From contig CAJNOJ010000035.1 in the NCBI GenBank assembly GCA_905250025.1, positions 496,001 to 560,000 of the forward strand: a stretch of 64,000 nt of DNA. Direction: 5' to 3'. The position numbers were made by a program, and so were the translations under genes. This DNA comes from Adineta ricciae (taxonomy: Eukaryota > Rotifera > Eurotatoria > Adinetida > Adinetidae). Each line of letters opens with the position of its first letter. The first letter of the stretch is position 1. The notes under the pieces are model-generated. The model saw nothing but the letters and a program-made list of their open reading frames with translations, did not search any database and had not been told where the DNA came from. This document shows, in pieces, positions 35,915 to 48,800 of the stretch.

Positions 35915-38900
35915 AAACTGATGATGAACTTGTTCCTGTGTTAAACTAGAAGAAAGGAATTCCATGAATTTGTTTGATTCGTAGGCAAATCAGATGTGTA
36001 TGACAATAAGTGAACGAGATCATTGAATAAGAAAAGATCTCTCGACTTTCATACAAAAGAATACTAATCTCCTTTGTCTGTTTCAAGAAACAAAACATAT
36101 ACTGGCTTTTGTATTAAATTCAATTGAAATATTCTTATCGAGATTATTTACTTACTGTCATGACTTTACCGACACTTAATAGTAGCGAAAAAAAGCAATA
36201 TAAAGATAATTACACTAGCCGATTCTTTTTTCTTTGATTTGAAAATTGGAAGAAAGAAAAATATTGAAGTATCTAGCTTGTTAATAAAAAAGAAATTATC
36301 GAGATCGGAGTGTGTGTCTGCGTGCGTGTGTTTCATTCACCAATAATCCTTTGAAGACCAGGCAAAAGGTTTGTCGACAAACAGATCAAAAAAGAAACAT
36401 GTCTATCCATATCTAATGATCGATCATTCGCTGACAGCTAACATTATGCTAATACACCAGGAAAACTGTTTTTATCTGTTCATTTTTTTTCAAAAATGCT
36501 GCGCTACAACTTTGGTTTCCCCTTTCATTTTTTGTTGCTTATAAATTATATATTAGAATATGAAAATTGCATTGAAAAAAAGAAAGAAAGAAACAGTCAT
36601 CTGCTTGATTGTTAATTACACAGCTTAAAGCAATTAATGTGTTGACTGAAGTATTCGGAATCACACTTGACTTTCATGTTGAATAGAATAATGAATTTGA
36701 GAATAGATAGGTGAACTCCGATATAAATAGAAAAGAAACTAGTAATTAGCAATGTTCGACTGTCAACTGATATTATATACCCGAAGCTAGAAAATAGATT
36801 TCAAACAGCTGATAATGAGTATGTTAACTGTTTTCCTTGATCGCACTTACCGAAACTTTGATATCACCTGTCAATATGATCTCGTAACATGATTAGTTTG
36901 TCGAATGTTTGTAAATATGGTAATAGGTCGATTGTATTTGATCTTTGGAGTAAATTTCAGCGACTAATTCATTTGATTTTTTTGTGTCACTGGAATCTTG
37001 TTAAAATAGATGGTCTGTTGGGAAACAGAATGTTGTCTTTAGTCTTGAATAAGGAATGACAGACACAGAAGGAGAGAAGAAAGAAAAGAGGAGAGAGAGA
37101 GAGAGACAAAGGGAAAGAGAATAGGAGGAATGTTCTGAATAAGGCAACAAGTAAGTAAAGCTTGATTCAGGCGAAAATTGTCAACCAAACAACAAAGAAA
37201 AAAGAAGAAAGTGTTGATGCGAGAAAGACCGAGCAGCAATGAAAAAAAGAAATCATCCAAAGTATAGAATTCATAATTATAATATTCTTTCTATTCATCC
37301 ATAGATGTATATTTATTAAAATCATATGTGAAGCCTTGCTTAGAAGTGTGTATATACACATATAAATCAAGGATTGTCTTGATACGATGATAATCCCGCC
37401 ATTGAATTCAAGAAAGCATCAGTGATGGAGAAATTTGTCCTGTTTGACAAAATGTTATAATACTTAACACGAACGTGCCTGGAATAATGAGTCGAGATGT
37501 TAACTGGTTGAAAGTAAAAATATTCTGAGTCTATTTATAGACATAGTTTTACATTTCGATGAGTAAATTTTCTTTTTATAGTCTTTTATTTATTTATTGA
37601 CATGTATGAACTTGGACAAGAACAACAAATCAGATCAATCATTATTAAATATGATTCTCCGAGGCGTCAATCGATTGTGAATTTCATTTGAATCAAATGT
37701 TCAGTAACTGTTTTTCTCTCCACGTTGTTCTCTTGATGAGTTTCTAATACGATGAAGATTAAGTTTCAAGTTATTAGATTCTAATTCAATTATTTGACAG
37801 AAACTAAATAAGGATTATTGTCACCGAAGTCGTGTAGAATATCATCTATTTTTTCTTTGGGTAAACTAGTGTTTGATTAAATACAGATATTTATTTTCTG
37901 TCGTGACGATCAAGAAAATGACATCAGATAAAAGAGTGGACCGAAATAATCTTTTTTGTTCACTAGAAACGAGCGGAAATTAGATTTATTAGAATAAAAT
38001 ACTTGAACAAAGACGAATGATATTTTTAGAATTCCTGACAATTGTTTGTACCCTGTCTAGTTTTTAGTGTAACATCTATTTATGAACGCTAAAAGATAAA
38101 TATAAATGCCTTCTGCTTTCCGATCCATCAAGTGCTCAATGTTTGACACTTGTTGTTTGTCTAGAAAACAACCACAACAGGTATGATGACGGGTGACCTT
38201 AATGAGAATTTGTCTATCTGTAAATCACCTAGGGACATTTTCTACTTACATGAATCGAAAACAGTTCAATGGTTTCATTTCTTTAGCGCACAATTCATCA
38301 CGCGAGTTTTTTTTCATTAACAATTTTCACAATTGTGTCACTGCCACACATATGGGCTACTGTCGACGTTTACCATGTATACATACATATATATATATGT
38401 ATACAATTGCTCGCCGATCGTCTAACATCTGTATAAACATTATGATTTGTTCCAGAACAACATCCACAGTCATCTCTCTTGTGCATTAGTTTTCCTATTC
38501 TTTTAAATAGAATTAATCCGAAGCGACGAGGTGCTAGATGTGTGTGGACACTATATCATCAAATCTGGTATAACGGCTACCAGGGTCTTCGAGTCGATGA
38601 CAAAATAATATTTAGGAAGATTGTCATCTTCACACAGAAATGACAGCAGAATAGCGCCTCATTGAATTACTCATCTCAAAAGAATATCTCTCTGACGAAC
38701 AACCTTCCTTGTTCATCTGACTAAATGTCGAAAACATTGCATGACACAGACACAATTGATCGAGAATCTAAGCTGGTAGAGATAGTTTTAAAACTAAATC
38801 TAAGTAAACGAATGAGGCATATGCTGTGCACCTCATGCATCCGTTCTCATTTGTCCAAACTATTAGTTTTGAGTCGTATAACAATTTCAATGTATTGAAA

Positions 38901-40074
38901 TTTGTAGAAACTCAGGCACAGGAACTCGATATAATTTAGTTCCGACTTTACGGCTAATCCGGACCGGATTATAATGACAGTGTTTGTGAATCATGTAGCA
39001 TTATTAGTAAGTATTTACAGGAAATCATGAACAATGAAAGAAGATTAACTAGAACAGCTATCATTGTGTCAAGGCATGATTTTTCTGCAACGTGTTAGTA
39101 GTCTGAGGATTAGCACTGCTTTTTCGGAAAAAGTCAGTTTGACACAGATTAGAGTTGCTTTTAGAAGAAAATAAAAGATTAATAATTATTCATGGCTCTG
39201 CTCATCGACATATGCAATTCTTATGGTTAGACTTCAGTTACATATTGAATTGAGCTGAACATTGACGTCACTGGCAGTATCAGTCGTTGCGCAGTCGCTA
39301 GATGTTATTCAATGTTTGAAAAACTACTTTTTCTTGCTCTTTCAACTATCAATTATCTAAAAATATATAATATAACGCAAACGTAATTCAAATTAAAGTA
39401 AAGATCTTTTTGTCACGATAAAAGTGTGCCAAAGTACGTTCAATAATAGCGATTACAGTAAACGACGAACTCATATTTCTTCATAGTCTTTTGAACGACA
39501 ACCTTTGCCACGATTACGTTGCCGGAGTGAATGAGTAGAATATTAGATTTCTATTTAAAAAAATGCTATTCTTGCTCAAGGTAGATTAAACAATTAAAAA
39601 TCTTCGAATGAATCCAATTCCAAAACCTAGTTAACACGTGCTTTGAACATGCTGCGACATGTTGACACACTAAAGTGTAATGATGCATACATGAATTTCG
39701 ATCAAAAATGCATTCATATTTGGTGAAAATGCTTTTCTTCAATAATAACCATGGGCACACTTCCGTCTACTATGGAAACTTTCTCATGACGTTAATCAAG
39801 GATGTGAATTTCACACGTCATTTATCGAGAGTTCTTACTTTCATGAATCAAAAGAGCAATCATGTATGAACTAATATCTTAATTAAGACTCACCGCCTAG
39901 TCAGAGGTCACAGAGTAACATCGAAAAGTACTCTATCCGACGCTGCTTGTTTTTCATGCTAACGGGCACCGTAGAAAAAGTTCAGAGTAGAACACTCATC
40001 TATGTAGCAACAACCGGACTCTAAATTAACGTAATTGTCTCGTGCAAATATCTTTTCGATAACATTTGAGTACT
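35915..40074. other. 4.2-kb gene-free region
   Basis: No supported coding exon lies on either strand. Contents include a (GA)n run near 37090-37106, several A/T tracts, and a perfect inverted repeat at 38376-38405. It is the 5' side of the amine receptor gene and may contain its distal regulatory DNA or non-coding first exons. Confidence 0.5.
38376..38405. repeat. 30-bp inverted repeat, AT-rich
   Basis: TGTATACATA and its exact reverse complement TATGTATACA flank a 10-nt (CA/TA) core. The whole is an AT-rich cruciform-capable element with no coding context. Confidence 0.7.
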
Positions 40075-41625
40075 TTATAAATTATGTAAAATGTGTTTTT
40101 GATATTCTTCTAAAGTATACATTCTCATTGGATCACAGCATTCCATTTTGATTTGTCCATAGTCATGGTTTTTAATTAAATGTAACCAAAAGTCTTGGAA
40201 GTTGTAATTAATCCGTTGTAATTGACACTGTTGATAAGGACAATGATTTGTCGTATCATTGATAACAGGAATTTGCTTTCGAGTAGATTCTAATATCATG
40301 TAAACTAATGTTGAAGATATTGCTTTGGAACATTTCATGACACTGGGATCCAGAAAAAACTCACCTAGAGTTTTATAGGATAAAATGACTTTTGAATGTT
40401 TAATTTGAAAATGTTCGAGATGATCATCAGCACGTGGAAATCGCTGCTGACATTTTTCACAAAAATACGAGATTTTCTCAAAGAAATCTTGTGATTCTTC
40501 TTGATTAATCTGTACATGTTGTGCTTCTACCATAGTTGAAATCGTAATGGATTTGTTATGTTCAATGGTAAAATGTCTACAACGATCATTCATTGTTTGA
40601 AAACTTTTTGAGCATCGAGAACATTTCAATGGCGATTTACTTTTCATCAGTTCTCGTACTTTTTCCATTTGACTCTTTAAAACACTTGATGGATCATTGT
40701 CCATAGATAAAATCAGTTGGCAATGTTGTTTAATAAAATGATGCACTTGTCCGTCATACGAGCTGAATTTCTTTGCACATTGCCAACAAAACTTTCCCGA
40801 AATATTGTCATTTTCAATCTGTTCACTGTTTAACTCGTCGATGTGATGATTATTCGGAATAGGTAAATAAACTTCCGAATGGTTCATTATAAAGTGTTTT
40901 AACCGATAAAAGGCCGATTTAAACTCGTTGGAACAAATCCAACAGATAAATTGCTGATTGAAATTATCGAGTCGATGTTTCTGATCATGTGAATTGTTTG
41001 TGGAAGTTAGGTGAAAGTGTTTAGCATTGAAATGCTTTGTGAAAAGACTTGTCGATCGAAATTTTTTATCACATTGTGAACAAATCATCGTTTTTCCATG
41101 ACGAGTAGCTGCATCTTTTCGTGGATTTTCGTCCGTTGAAAGTACCGAATCAATCGAATTCTTGTCCATTGTTTGATCTTGTAACATTTCAATTTGTTCT
41201 TTTAAATAATCTGATGGATCATCATTCATTGCCAAAACATTTCGAAAGTGTTTTTGCACTAAATGATTCAACTGACCAGTTGTAGATTGAAATTCCTCTT
41301 TACAAATCCAACATTTGAACGGTTTTCGTGCATCATCGATTTGAAAATGATACATAAGAAAATGACGTATACGATCTTCATCAAAATCAAATACTTTTCT
41401 ACATTGCCAACAAGATCGTTTCGTTTCGGGCACTGGATCAACATAACTTAATAGATCCATGCGCAAGTGAATTCTATCATGTATTCGATTAATATGATTC
41501 CTTCTGCTTTGGGAGCTAAAGAATATTCTTGAACACCAAGAACATTGAAATCTTCTTTTTGGAAATCTTCCGACATAGTCCTGATGTCGAAAGTGATTCT
41601 GTATGGGAAACATTTTACTTTCCAT
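40075..41625 (-). CDS. intronless C2H2 zinc-finger protein, nine fingers
   Basis: 516 aa in one exon. Eight classical C-x2-C...H-x3-4-H fingers can be read (CSWC, CWQC, CWIC, CSQC, CWIC, CWQC, CSRC, CEKC), plus a C-terminal C-x4-C variant (HCPYQQCQ). Linkers are long and irregular rather than TGEKP. Paired segments repeat: one finger plus linker (NHLVQKH...LAMNDDPSDYLKEQIEML) resembles a later one (HHFIKQH...LSMDNDPSSVLKSQMEKV), pointing to internal duplication. Likely nucleic-acid binding; target unknown. Confidence 0.85.
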   Translation of the reverse strand: MESKMFPIQNHFRHQDYVGRFPKRRFQCSWCSRIFFSSQSRRNHINRIHDRIHLRMDLLSYVDPVPETKRSCWQCRKVFDFDEDRIRHFLMYHFQIDDARKPFKCWICKEEFQSTTGQLNHLVQKHFRNVLAMNDDPSDYLKEQIEMLQDQTMDKNSIDSVLSTDENPRKDAATRHGKTMICSQCDKKFRSTSLFTKHFNAKHFHLTSTNNSHDQKHRLDNFNQQFICWICSNEFKSAFYRLKHFIMNHSEVYLPIPNNHHIDELNSEQIENDNISGKFCWQCAKKFSSYDGQVHHFIKQHCQLILSMDNDPSSVLKSQMEKVRELMKSKSPLKCSRCSKSFQTMNDRCRHFTIEHNKSITISTMVEAQHVQINQEESQDFFEKISYFCEKCQQRFPRADDHLEHFQIKHSKVILSYKTLGEFFLDPSVMKCSKAISSTLVYMILESTRKQIPVINDTTNHCPYQQCQLQRINYNFQDFWLHLIKNHDYGQIKMECCDPMRMYTLEEYQKHILHNL

Positions 41626-41960
41626 CTGACTGGAGAGCGATTTTATCGGTACTAAAGTGACAGCTTTGATCTCATAAACTTAAAAACACATGTACCAACT
41701 GTGATATGCTCGAAAAGATTCTTTCTTTTATCCAGTGATAAGAAAAAATACAAAGCAAACAACATGACTCCATTTTATCAACTGTTGTGACTACCAAAAA
41801 TACGAAAAGAACTCTTTCTTTTCTTCAGTGACGAAGAGGCAGGATGTGAGTGAAGAGAAGTACTTTCATTTAACACCTGTTTAGACTGTCTGTTTTATTT
41901 TAAATAAAATCAGGAGGAAACCGTTAATATGCTAAGAAAATTTTGATGAGAATAGTCGGT

Positions 41961-43803
41961 CTATTTATTTAGTTCTTCTCGAAGAACTTTACCAAAACGA
42001 GCCATACCCTATTCAAAAGTATATACAAATAAGAAAAAGAAATAATCAAACAAACATACTGTTTCAATTTGCTCAGGTGTAGAAATTGAATAAGACACGC
42101 GAACATAGGGATAAGTCTTAGATTGGTCGTAAAAAAATGCGCTACCGGGTAAGAGCAAGACTTCTTGTGCAAGTGCTTTTTCGTAAATTAATTTTCTTGT
42201 GTCTTCAACGCCATTTACTTTCAACCATACAAACATTCCTGCTTTCGGTTCATTGAATGTCACCATACCTAAATTCTCGAATTATTGTTACTGACAAAAC
42301 CAGAATGAATCCGAGGAATACCTTTCAAGTGTTTTCGAATTGCATTAACCATCAATGTCTTTTGTTTACCGTAAAACTCCGCAATACTTTAGTACATCGA
42401 AACAATTAGAACAGTAAAAACTCGTATATTGAAACCATACCGTTCAGTATGTTGATGAAATCCGGACAAGTCCCATTTTTCAAATAACTTCAATGCTACC
42501 ATCTATTGAAAGAGTGTAAATTTCCACGATTGCTTTTATTACTATACAATCTTACCTGCGAAAGAGCACTTGCATGCATACTAGTCACTTGCTGATGACA
42601 AACCAACTTATGGCAAAGGGGAACGGGTGCTGTAACAAACCCAAGACGCATACTAAAGAAACAGTGTCTTTTTAATGTTTGTTCGTTTGATAAAGCAATT
42701 TTACCCAGCTGATAGAACTTTAGACATTGAATCGAGTCGAATAACACGACCGTCGGTATCCATTGAGAGGAATGAAGGGTCAGGTTTCTAGAACACCTTT
42801 TTATGGAATTTCTCGGGAGTAGTGACTGAACTTACCTGAAATTGAAGGAAATAATACGGATCATCTTCAATAATTATGAGGTTATATTTTTGAGCAATCT
42901 AAACATGTCAAGAAAAGTTTATTTAGGCATTCATCACAGAGATTAATCATTCTTACGGCATAAATCTCCTTTTTCCGTTCGAGATTCATTGATGCACCAG
43001 TCGGATTCGAACCATTTGGAATTGTATAGAGCACTCGAGGCAAAGTATTTGGATCAGACCAATTAGATAGAATCTCATGTAAGCTTTGGGCACTCATTCC
43101 ATTGGCGTCTGTATTGATACTAATAACATCAGCACCGAAACCACGTAACTAAACATAAAAATGATGATGAGACGAACGACGTTTGGAGATCATACGCAAT
43201 CTAAAGAGCCGGAATAGCACGGTGAATCGACAAGAATTGGTTCTGCATAGTTCAGAATAAGTTCAAAAACTTTGCTTAATCCTTCCATTGAACCATTAGT
43301 GATACAGAGTTCATATCGTTTGAAATCAATCGGAGAATGATAGCGATTTTGTAGTTTTTTCAACCATTGTAACAAATCCTCTTGACTATTTATTAATCGA
43401 TGAGGAAAAAAACAGTTTATAACATTTGAAAGTTTATTCTAATGCATACCCAGGTGTAGGTAAGTACTGTAGTGCTTTAGCCATTGCAGATGAGTCCAAA
43501 TGAATAGTTGTATCGTCTCTATTCAAAATAGAATATGAATCTCTTGATGAGGGGTAAAGGATCAACCATTTACGTTAAAGTTATCGTTGCATCTTTGAAT
43601 GGAAACAATGATGTGTTTGGACTTCCTGATGCAAAGCTGATTGTTGACGGTGGAGATCGTGCAAATAACTGAGCTAAAAAGATCGTCCGTGGTATGTACT
43701 CTGTTAATTCAAAGGAGCACTTACTTGCTTCACGAACAGCACTTGGTTGTCGACGCAAAGCTGCGCGACTTAAGAACCGTGCATAATCAATGCAGCCTGG
43801 CAT
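41961..43803 (-). CDS. AADAT: kynurenine/alpha-aminoadipate aminotransferase
   Basis: Multi-exon PLP class-I/II aminotransferase. The N-terminus CIDYARFLSRAA resembles AADAT, then SFASGSPNTSLFPF, LCITNGSMEGLSKVFELI, SPCYSGSL, YTIPNGSNPTGASM, the PLP-lysine segment VIRLDSMSKVLSAG, LGFVTAPVPL and GMFVWLKVNGVEDT. Stop 41963-41961. The ATG at 43803 follows directly after TATATTTCAG, an acceptor, and only 22 nt after the stop of the upstream gene. Transaminates kynurenine and 2-aminoadipate (Trp and Lys catabolism, mitochondrial). Confidence 0.92.
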
Positions 43804-43825
43804 CTGAAATATACAATGGACTGAT

Positions 43826-44410
43826 TCATTGCTCTTTGGTTTTCTTTTTGAATATCTTGATTAAACTCTTAACGTTGGTACAAAACTCCTGTTGTGTTTT
43901 GTCAAGTGCTAAAACCAAAAAGTAAATTCTTGAACACAGAGACATGATCAAAATATTATAATGAACATAGTTTCCTCGGCTGCATTCGAGTCGAAGTCTA
44001 TCCACAGTTGTTTTCGATAAACGTTCCGCTTTCGACAGTAACATTGAAGATTCTTGCAGATTGCTTATTAATTGATTCAGCGTTCCACGTGATGGTAATG
44101 AAATGTGCACGGCATCTGGCTTGAATTCGCTAAGAATTTGTTCCAGCTGACGTTCACGTTTTGCAAGAAATCGTTCTAAGAAACGAACAACTCGTCGACT
44201 AGCTTGAATGCCAAGTTCAGCATGACGTGCATTCCAATTTTTATACACACAACGACTTAGTAGACGCATTTCAAGTTCTAATAAATCGACTGATTTATAT
44301 TTTTCAATGAAGTTGCTCAGTTGAACGCGGCATTGATCAACAGATGCTCGAATAGGACGCAATTCTTCCAAAGTATAGGATATGCTCTGAATTTTATTGG
44401 ATTTTACCAT
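43826..44410 (-). CDS. NEPRO-like (DUF4477-type) protein, tentative
   Basis: 194 aa as a single exon. Helical, basic protein. The segment ELEMRLLSRCVYKNWNARHA, then ASRRVVRFLERFLAKRERQ resembles the conserved N-terminal block of nucleolus/neural-progenitor (NEPRO) proteins, where L-Y-K-N-x-N-Q precedes a helix. The match is by eye. A 58-nt interval at ~43912-43970 ends in TTTTAG but removing it breaks the frame, so I keep it unspliced. An acceptor-like TTCTAG lies 7 nt before the ATG. The stop is 22 nt from the AADAT start. Confidence 0.55.
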   Translation of the reverse strand: MVKSNKIQSISYTLEELRPIRASVDQCRVQLSNFIEKYKSVDLLELEMRLLSRCVYKNWNARHAELGIQASRRVVRFLERFLAKRERQLEQILSEFKPDAVHISLPSRGTLNQLISNLQESSMLLSKAERLSKTTVDRLRLECSRGNYVHYNILIMSLCSRIYFLVLALDKTQQEFCTNVKSLIKIFKKKTKEQ

Positions 44411-44622
44411 CGTTGATCTAGAATCAGCAATTGTGAAAGAATAGTGATGACCTATATAGCATACATCTTATCGAAAATATACTAATCTCATTAGATTCTG
44501 CCGTGAATTGAGAGAAAGAACCTGCGAAGCTAATGTAGCTGGTGTATTTTATAGTAAATACAAAAATAAGTTACAACTTTAAGTAATTCAGTACAGAAAA
44601 AGAACACAAAAAAAAAAACAAC

Positions 44623-45513
44623 CTAAGATTTAGTTGACGGTTCTTCATGCGGTTTTCTTCTTTTTGGTTTTGAAATAATATAGAAATTCGAACGAAGTTC
44701 TTCTGTCGGCTTCTGAAATTGCATTTCATGTAGAACACTAATTATAAATAAAATAACAAGTCCGCCGCTAATCCAAAGAGCTGTTGTGGAAACCTTCGAT
44801 GTCCAACTACGACTCGCTCTTTCTTGACGTTTTGCCTTCTGTTCTTCCTGTTCACGTCGCACCTTTTCCTGAGCTTCCTTTCGTATCGCGTTCCAATTTG
44901 TGAATTCCGAGTAGTGTGACCGATAGAATTCATCGAAATCATAGACATTCGACCGGCCTTTCGGCAATGGGCCGCGATACCGACCAAATGCTGAATCATA
45001 AAAATTCTTATCAAACGTTCCATAACTTGAACTTCGACTGTTTCCAAATGCGTTGTCTGTGCCTTGGAAACCTCCAGATGAACTTTTCGACGATGGAGGT
45101 GGCTTCCATGCCGACGGTCGATGTGCACGAGCTCGCTGAGCATATGCACTTGATCTATCGTACATCACCGATGAGTAGGAAGACGAATCTCGAGACGTTA
45201 ATTCTGCATCATATTCGCGTCGTTTAACAGCATCACCCAAGACATCATAAGCATTCGATATTATACTAAATTTGTGTGCAGCATTGGCATCATCTGGATT
45301 GACGTCTGGATGATGTTTTTTAGATAATTTATAGAACGCCGTCTTGATTTCTTTTACTGATGCATTCGAATTTACTCCTAATGCATCATAATGATTGATC
45401 GATGGTTTCTTCTCTGAGTAATATCGTCGATGACGGACACAATGGCAAGAAAATGATCCACCGGATGACTTTATCGAACCGGTAAGAGATCTTGTGAGAT
45501 AATTCATGTACAT
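44623..45513 (-). CDS. DNAJC30: mitochondrial J-domain membrane protein, DNAJC30-like
   Basis: Single exon. I take ATG 45513; the frame is open upstream only from a TTG. A basic, Ser-rich presequence ending RRYYSEKK is followed by a J domain (NHYDALGVNSNASVKEIKTA, HHPDVNPDD with the HPD triad, AYDVLGDAVKRREYD). Next come a Ser/Tyr-rich middle, FDEFYRSHYSEF, a coiled basic segment and one transmembrane helix (LWISGGLVILFIISVL). J domain + C-terminal span fits DNAJC30, a mitochondrial inner-membrane co-chaperone. It is the first gene of a tight minus-strand trio. Confidence 0.8.
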   Translation of the reverse strand: MYMNYLTRSLTGSIKSSGGSFSCHCVRHRRYYSEKKPSINHYDALGVNSNASVKEIKTAFYKLSKKHHPDVNPDDANAAHKFSIISNAYDVLGDAVKRREYDAELTSRDSSSYSSVMYDRSSAYAQRARAHRPSAWKPPPSSKSSSGGFQGTDNAFGNSRSSSYGTFDKNFYDSAFGRYRGPLPKGRSNVYDFDEFYRSHYSEFTNWNAIRKEAQEKVRREQEEQKAKRQERASRSWTSKVSTTALWISGGLVILFIISVLHEMQFQKPTEELRSNFYIISKPKRRKPHEEPSTKS

Positions 45514-45821
45514 AGGTGTAAAGTAGGACAAGTGAGCGAGATTTAACGCATGCTCACATCTAAAATAATCATTTCAACATGGATTTTCGTAATGTTCTCC
45601 TGATTGACGTTATGAAACAAAATCATTATTCTATCTTATCAATTTAAAAAAGCGAACATATATAATTGAATTACAAAAAAAAGAGCGTAAAAAAAAAACA
45701 AGAAGACACTATTCAATCATCGATTTATGAACATTTCTTTGAGCGTAGGTGAACACGTATTGAATGATTGACGAATGAAGTCTATCTGACGAAAATGTAT
45801 GTGCGGAAAATAGTCGAGTGA

Positions 45822-48800
45822 TTAATTGCTGTTGATTTCAATCAAGCCGTGATCATAAGCGTAAAGAATAGCTTCGCACGCGAATTGGTATTGACTCTAA
45901 AAATGGTAAGTCGACGAGCGTCTTGGAATGAAAAAGAAAATAAAACCTCTTACAGCTGTTTGTATCATTCCTAAACGTTGTTCGCGCGTTTGTCGAACGA
46001 TGTTTAATGGAAAAACAGGTTGATTATTCTCCATAAGACATAGAGCTGTCTCCACCAAGATGAGGACACCTGTTCGACCGATTCCCGCACTAAAGAAACG
46101 TCAAATTCGTAGCAGATGTTTCTGTTAGGAAGAAAGTTTCTTCTACCTGCAATGCACGAGAATTGGTAAATGTTTATTTGCTTTTCGCAATTCACGTATT
46201 TCTAGGACAAAATCAACGAAAGATGCATAATCGGTAGGAACACCATGATCAGGCCAAATTTCGTTCTGAATTTGATAGATTATTCGTTCTTCATGACTTT
46301 CCTTGTTCGAACAGATCAGTTCACGATACATAAGATTATTCTCATTTCGTTCACGATTACAACGGATTCGAAATAGTCCATAATCACTCGTCTCCAAAAC
46401 ATTCGGCCAGTATTGATGACATTTAACTCGTCCACTTCGAAAGTCAAGAGGCGAACGATTGAAAAACGTCAAACGAAAGAAAGTCTACTTACTTTTCGAA
46501 CAATGTCGTCAGCATGATGATTAATGTACATTGTTGTTCCCAAACCATTCGCCAAAAGGCTTCACAGGTTGTGGGCAATGGTCCTTGAGTAGCAATATAA
46601 CGATTGACAGTATCAGTCGAAATAATTGGCATCTACGTTTTCAACAAACATCTTTCTGACTATAGCAGATGAATCATTCTTACATTGATGTAACTAGCAT
46701 TGATATAGTCATTTTCAAGGCTTGTTTTGAGAATAACACGTGTTTGATCGTAAGGTAGCACATCTTTGTAACGATTGCGGTAAAAGTTTATTTGATTGGT
46801 ACTTATTTCGAATGTAAAGCCATCCTTTCGCCGTTGAAGTGCCTAGAGTGAAGGTATTCTTAAATATTCGAACGTCTATTCCCAAGCTCATCAAACTTAC
46901 CTCGTACTGTTCAACTAAGTGTTCAGATTTCAAATCACTACGTAAGACTTTTACTGATTTTTCTAATGAATTTTGTTCTTCTCGCGGCTTCATCAATAAT
47001 TCTAATTCCGCTGAGGGTCGTTCACGTGAATGCCGAACCATCTCGGTGATCTAGATAACGATTTGACAATTAACACAAAAAACGACACAGTTCATCAGTC
47101 AGTCATTGAATTTACTTGATCATGTGAATGATTTCGAATGTCAATATTATTAATTGCCAATATGATATCACCTTCATGAATCAAAGCTCGACTCGCTGGT
47201 GTATTGTGTGCCACTTTCGAAATAACAGTTGGTGTTTGTTCATTTTCTCCTCCCTGAAAAATAATCTTGGCATATGTTGCAATTTAAGGTAAGTAAGAAA
47301 CCGAATACTTTAATATTAAAACCATATCGACCATCAGCATCTGGCGTTAGTTTGATTTGCGTAGCATCAGTCGTCATACACGACATCGAACAGTTCGTTG
47401 CGGGAAGATTTTGAAGACTAAATAACCATCGAATTGATTAGTAAAGTTCTTGTTTTACAAATGTCCTTTTTCTTCTCAAGGGAAATTAAGGTTGCATGTA
47501 TTCTGTTAATTTATTCTATTGACATTATCACATTGTTAACCATCGAAGGAAAATTTTAACCGGCTGCGAACTATTTTTCTTTCTCATAATGGGCGTGGCA
47601 CAATTTCACCATTCACTCTCTCTCTCTCATACACACACTCGTCTGCGTACGACGACAGTTTCCTGCTTACCTTTCACGAGATTGCGTCGCATTTTTCGGC
47701 TTATATTCATTTGCTTCCAGAATCACACTAGTCGTTAGCGATTGTTTAGAGATTAACCGAGGAGGTTTTGGCGGAGCTATTGACGATGTATTATTCGCAA
47801 GATAAACAAGTTTTGGCGTGGGTTCATCGGAGCTTTCTGTCGAAGGAAGATTCTCGTTGATTGCACCTTTATTTCGTTGACTTGATACTCTAGATTGATA
47901 AGAATTAGATTACCCATTGGAGCTTTTTATGAGCCTACCTTTCGAATACTTTTGGTTTCTTCTCGATTGTTTCCATGAGTGAAGAACTTGATGGCAGGTT
48001 GGAACTCTCGTTCTTTTGACGAAGTTTATTCGAAAATGAAAATAATCTTTTGGGTGATGAGGACGCACCAGCAGCCGTCGCCGTTGTTGTTAAACGGAAG
48101 AATGTATGATGATCGACGCATGATTTCCATAGATATTTACAACAACGATAATTACGTAGTGTGAATACGATTGAATTATCATCTGATAACTCCTGTAAGA
48201 ATGTTGTTTAGAATGAGTGACTTGACGTCATGTAAACATAATTTCATATTGATAAATACTTACCATACTTTTCACAAGTTGAACGTAGAATGTCCGACGC
48301 TTAAACGATATTTTGGTTATTTGGTCCCTGTTATATCAAAAGAGAAGAAAAACAGTTTTCGTCTCTTTGCCATCGTTTATCTGACGATCTCCTACCATAC
48401 AAATGTATTGATTTTTGTCGAATTCTGAAAGACAGATATTCCCATAGCCGATACACCCACATATAACTCCACAGTAGAATTATAATTTCCTCCATTTGTA
48501 TGAGATACCTAATCGTATTCATCGATACATTGGAACTCATTCAATATTCGATTCATTACTTTCACAGATGATTTATGCAACTCAACGCCGTACATATCCA
48601 ACGAACTTGCAATACGAAGATAATTACTTTCAGCATCCGCTGGCAATTGACCCCTACATAAAAAAAGAAATAAATGTTATTCATCGAGGCGTAAATTAGA
48701 TCATTCGCATGTTACTGATGTTGTTTATGATAAAGTTCAACTTCATCTTCGAAATCTTTGTTTTGAAATGGCACAAAACGAAAGTCTTTCAAATAACCAT

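Noticed and set aside
43912..43970. Short intron ending TTTTAG in the NEPRO-like gene
   Set aside because: Removal of 58 nt shifts the frame to an early stop. The unspliced reading is open to the end.
45514..45531. Upstream extension of the DNAJC30-like frame to 45531
   Set aside because: The first codon is TTG. The first real ATG in frame is 45513.
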